From positions 1 through 64,000 of the forward strand of contig CAZNYR010000002.1 of the NCBI GenBank assembly GCA_964577275.1: 64,000 nucleotides of DNA, read 5' to 3'. The translations under genes and the position numbers were made by a program. The notes beneath the pieces are model-generated. The model had not been told where the DNA came from. It ran no database searches and saw nothing but the letters and a program-made list of their open reading frames with translations. Source of the DNA: UBA2561 sp964577275. Its GTDB lineage: Bacteria > Bacteroidota > Bacteroidia > Cytophagales > Thermoflexibacteraceae. Positions 62,519 through 64,000 of this stretch are shown one piece after another; within the stretch, counting starts at the first letter, position 1; the number at the start of each line of letters is the position of its first letter.

Positions 62519-63424
62519 ATGAAATTTAGCCTCAAAAAAATGAGCTTGTTTTGTGCGATTCTTTTTTCGCAAGTTGCTCATGCTCAAGAACTTAACTGCG
62601 AAGTCATCATTGATTCGGAGCGTGTCCAAACGCAAGAACAAGGCATCATTCAACAGATGCAAAAAGACATTTCCAAATTTATGAATACGCAACAATGGAC
62701 CAATCAAGTTTATCAGGAACACGAGCGCATTAAATGTACGATTTTCCTAAACTTGAGCGGAAGTTCGGAAGTGAATCAAGGACGCTATCAGGCGACCGTC
62801 CAGATTCAGTCAATTCGTCCGGTGCATGGCACGCAATATGAAACGCCTTTGATTAACTTTTTTGATAAAAATTTTAGTTTTATCTACCAACCCTCACAAC
62901 CTTTGATTTTTGCCGAAAATGTATTTACCAATAATCTGACCGCTACGTTGGCGTTTTATGCTTACACCATTTTGGCGATAGATTCTGATACATTTGCACG
63001 GATGGGCGGGTCAAAATATTACGAAAAAATCTTGGAAATCGTCAATAATGCACGTCAATCGGGCGGCGGCGGCTGGAGCGATGGCGATACTCGAAACCGA
63101 TATTGGATTTCGGAAAACATGAATAGCCCGCAATTTATTCCCTTTCGAGAGGTCTTGTATGCGTATCATCGCTTGATTTTGGATGACTTTTTGACCAATA
63201 CGGACGAAAAACGCCAAGAATTGGTCAAATTGTTAGGCGAAATCCGAAAAGTACAAGAAATTCGACCCACTGCCATCATGATTAATATGTTTTTCGATGC
63301 CAAAGCCAACGAACTGGTCGATATGTTTTCGCAAGGCGATGAAGCCATACGACAACAAGCCCTCGATATTTTGGTCAAACTCGACCCGACCAATACCACG
63401 AAATATCGGAAAATTCTGAAGTAA
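62519..63424 (+). CDS. DUF4835/PorD-like type IX secretion-associated protein
   Basis: 301 residues with a signal peptide (ending QVAHAQ). ELNCEVIIDSERVQTQEQGI starts the mature protein, followed by FMNTQQWTNQVYQEHERIKC and TIFLNLSGSSEVNQGRYQAT, IQSIRPVHGTQYETPLINFF and MINMFFDAKANELVDMF, the conserved blocks of DUF4835. This family includes PorD, a protein linked to type IX secretion in Bacteroidota, which would suggest the organism has a T9SS and possibly gliding motility; I rely on memory for the PorD link. Typical for the family in length. Divergent from the EAD11-like gene; another lipoprotein gene follows after 97 bp. Confidence 0.82.
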   Translation: MKFSLKKMSLFCAILFSQVAHAQELNCEVIIDSERVQTQEQGIIQQMQKDISKFMNTQQWTNQVYQEHERIKCTIFLNLSGSSEVNQGRYQATVQIQSIRPVHGTQYETPLINFFDKNFSFIYQPSQPLIFAENVFTNNLTATLAFYAYTILAIDSDTFARMGGSKYYEKILEIVNNARQSGGGGWSDGDTRNRYWISENMNSPQFIPFREVLYAYHRLILDDFLTNTDEKRQELVKLLGEIRKVQEIRPTAIMINMFFDAKANELVDMFSQGDEAIRQQALDILVKLDPTNTTKYRKILK

Positions 63425-63521
63425 AATATATTCCGATTCAAATACTTTATCTTTCTGATTATCAATAGGATACAAAATATTAATATGTCATTATCAATTC
63501 AAAATAATCAATTAAAAACAC

Positions 63522-64000
63522 ATGAAAACGACTTTGATTTTAGGGTTCAGTTTGCTGATTTTGGCTTCATGTCAATCCAAATCTCAACCAACAGAAGCCC
63601 CTCAAAAACCAATTTTGAAAACAGGAATTTGGCGTGCCACGCTTCAGACTCAAGGCGGAGAACTACCTTTTGGGCTGGAAATCACGAAAAAAGACAGCAA
63701 TTATGTCATGTACTTAATTAATGGAGAAGAACGTCTTGTCCTGAACGAAATCCATCTCGAAAATGATTCGGTCATTGTCCCGATGCACGTTTTTGATGCC
63801 CAGATTGTCGCCAAAATTGAAGCCGAAAAATTGACGGGCTATTATCAAAAATTGGATACCGAAAGCGAATACAAAATTGCCTTTTCGGCAGAATTTGGAA
63901 AAACCTATCGTTTTGAAAATCAGAATATTAGCCCTGTTTCAGATATTTCTGGCGAATGGAAAACCACCTTCCGAACGGACGAAAAAGAAATTCCTGCGCT
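63522..64000 (+). CDS. Lipoprotein, likely N-terminal part of a TlpA/redoxin-family protein (partial)
   Basis: The ATG at 63522 opens a frame continuing past the window end; 159 codons are visible. MKTTLILGFSLLILASCQSK carries a clear lipobox (L-A-S-C, Cys17). The visible part, GIWRATLQTQGGELPFGLEI, then VMYLINGEERLVLNEIHLEN and EWKTTFRTDEKEIPA, resembles the beta-rich N-terminal region found in Bacteroidota TlpA-like thiol-disulfide or redoxin-family lipoproteins. The thioredoxin domain itself would lie beyond position 64000, so the family call rests only on the N-terminal layout. A TGATTATCAA motif lies at 63456-63465 upstream. Confidence 0.6.
   Translation, partial: MKTTLILGFSLLILASCQSKSQPTEAPQKPILKTGIWRATLQTQGGELPFGLEITKKDSNYVMYLINGEERLVLNEIHLENDSVIVPMHVFDAQIVAKIEAEKLTGYYQKLDTESEYKIAFSAEFGKTYRFENQNISPVSDISGEWKTTFRTDEKEIPA

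Overview
The window looks like the chromosome of a Bacteroidota bacterium, most likely from the Cytophagales side of the phylum. Phylum-typical genes include a type III glutamine synthetase, a DUF4835/PorD-like protein, a CcmD-type small protein beside CcsA, DUF2851, a TPM-domain protein, a propeller (Reg_prop/Y_Y_Y) sensor kinase, and secreted proteins ending their signal peptides in 'AQ'. Base composition is AT-rich, Shine-Dalgarno sequences are scarce, and a few upstream regions carry boxes resembling the Bacteroidota TAnnTTTG -7 element. I saw no tRNA, rRNA, CRISPR array, integrase or transposase. Two 10-N scaffold gaps cut genes at 34445-34454 and 56674-56683.

Region by region. (1) 1-4815, minus strand: a tightly packed surface-sugar operon, ddhA-ddhB-cupin epimerase-SDR-glycosyltransferase-asnB (the last runs off the left edge), which should make and transfer a CDP-linked 6-deoxy sugar. 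(2) 4943-17062: mostly plus-strand housekeeping genes: nadE, a TPM-domain protein plus a tiny membrane protein, polA, ribH, a metallo-beta-lactamase-fold hydrolase and a secreted S9 peptidase with an unusual C-terminal domain; a GHL10 hydrolase lies on the minus strand. (3) 17195-27201, minus strand: a coiled-coil envelope protein, a SpoIIE-type phosphatase, two histidine kinases, a DUF819 membrane protein and manA. (4) 27709-44667: uvrA, a TPR lipoprotein/periplasmic protein, DUF2851, zupT, an SMR exporter, 3-hydroxyacyl-CoA dehydrogenase, a glycosyltransferase, uppP, three tandem tiny lipoprotein genes, adenine deaminase, an SDR and an alpha-glucan phosphorylase-like protein that lacks the usual PLP lysine. 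(5) 44769-49093: ccmD-like/ccsA, a repeat-containing spacer, a mobA-like gene, a GNAT remnant and enoyl-CoA hydratase. (6) 49145-57643: a propeller histidine kinase overlapped by an ABC ATPase gene, glnN, a glycosyltransferase and recR. (7) 57700-64000: a single-chain type IIG restriction-modification enzyme, nicotinamidase, an EAD11-like effector-associated protein, a PorD-like protein and the start of a lipoprotein gene.

The most interesting points are the phosphorylase with threonine at the PLP-lysine position, the orphan EAD11-like adaptor near a type IIG enzyme, the S9 peptidase fused to an FGE-like domain, the three tiny basic lipoproteins in a row, the small membrane protein that carries the tail normally found on TPM proteins, and a dispersed intergenic repeat shared by distant spacers. 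I did not find one self-evident new multi-gene system; these are leads, not demonstrations.
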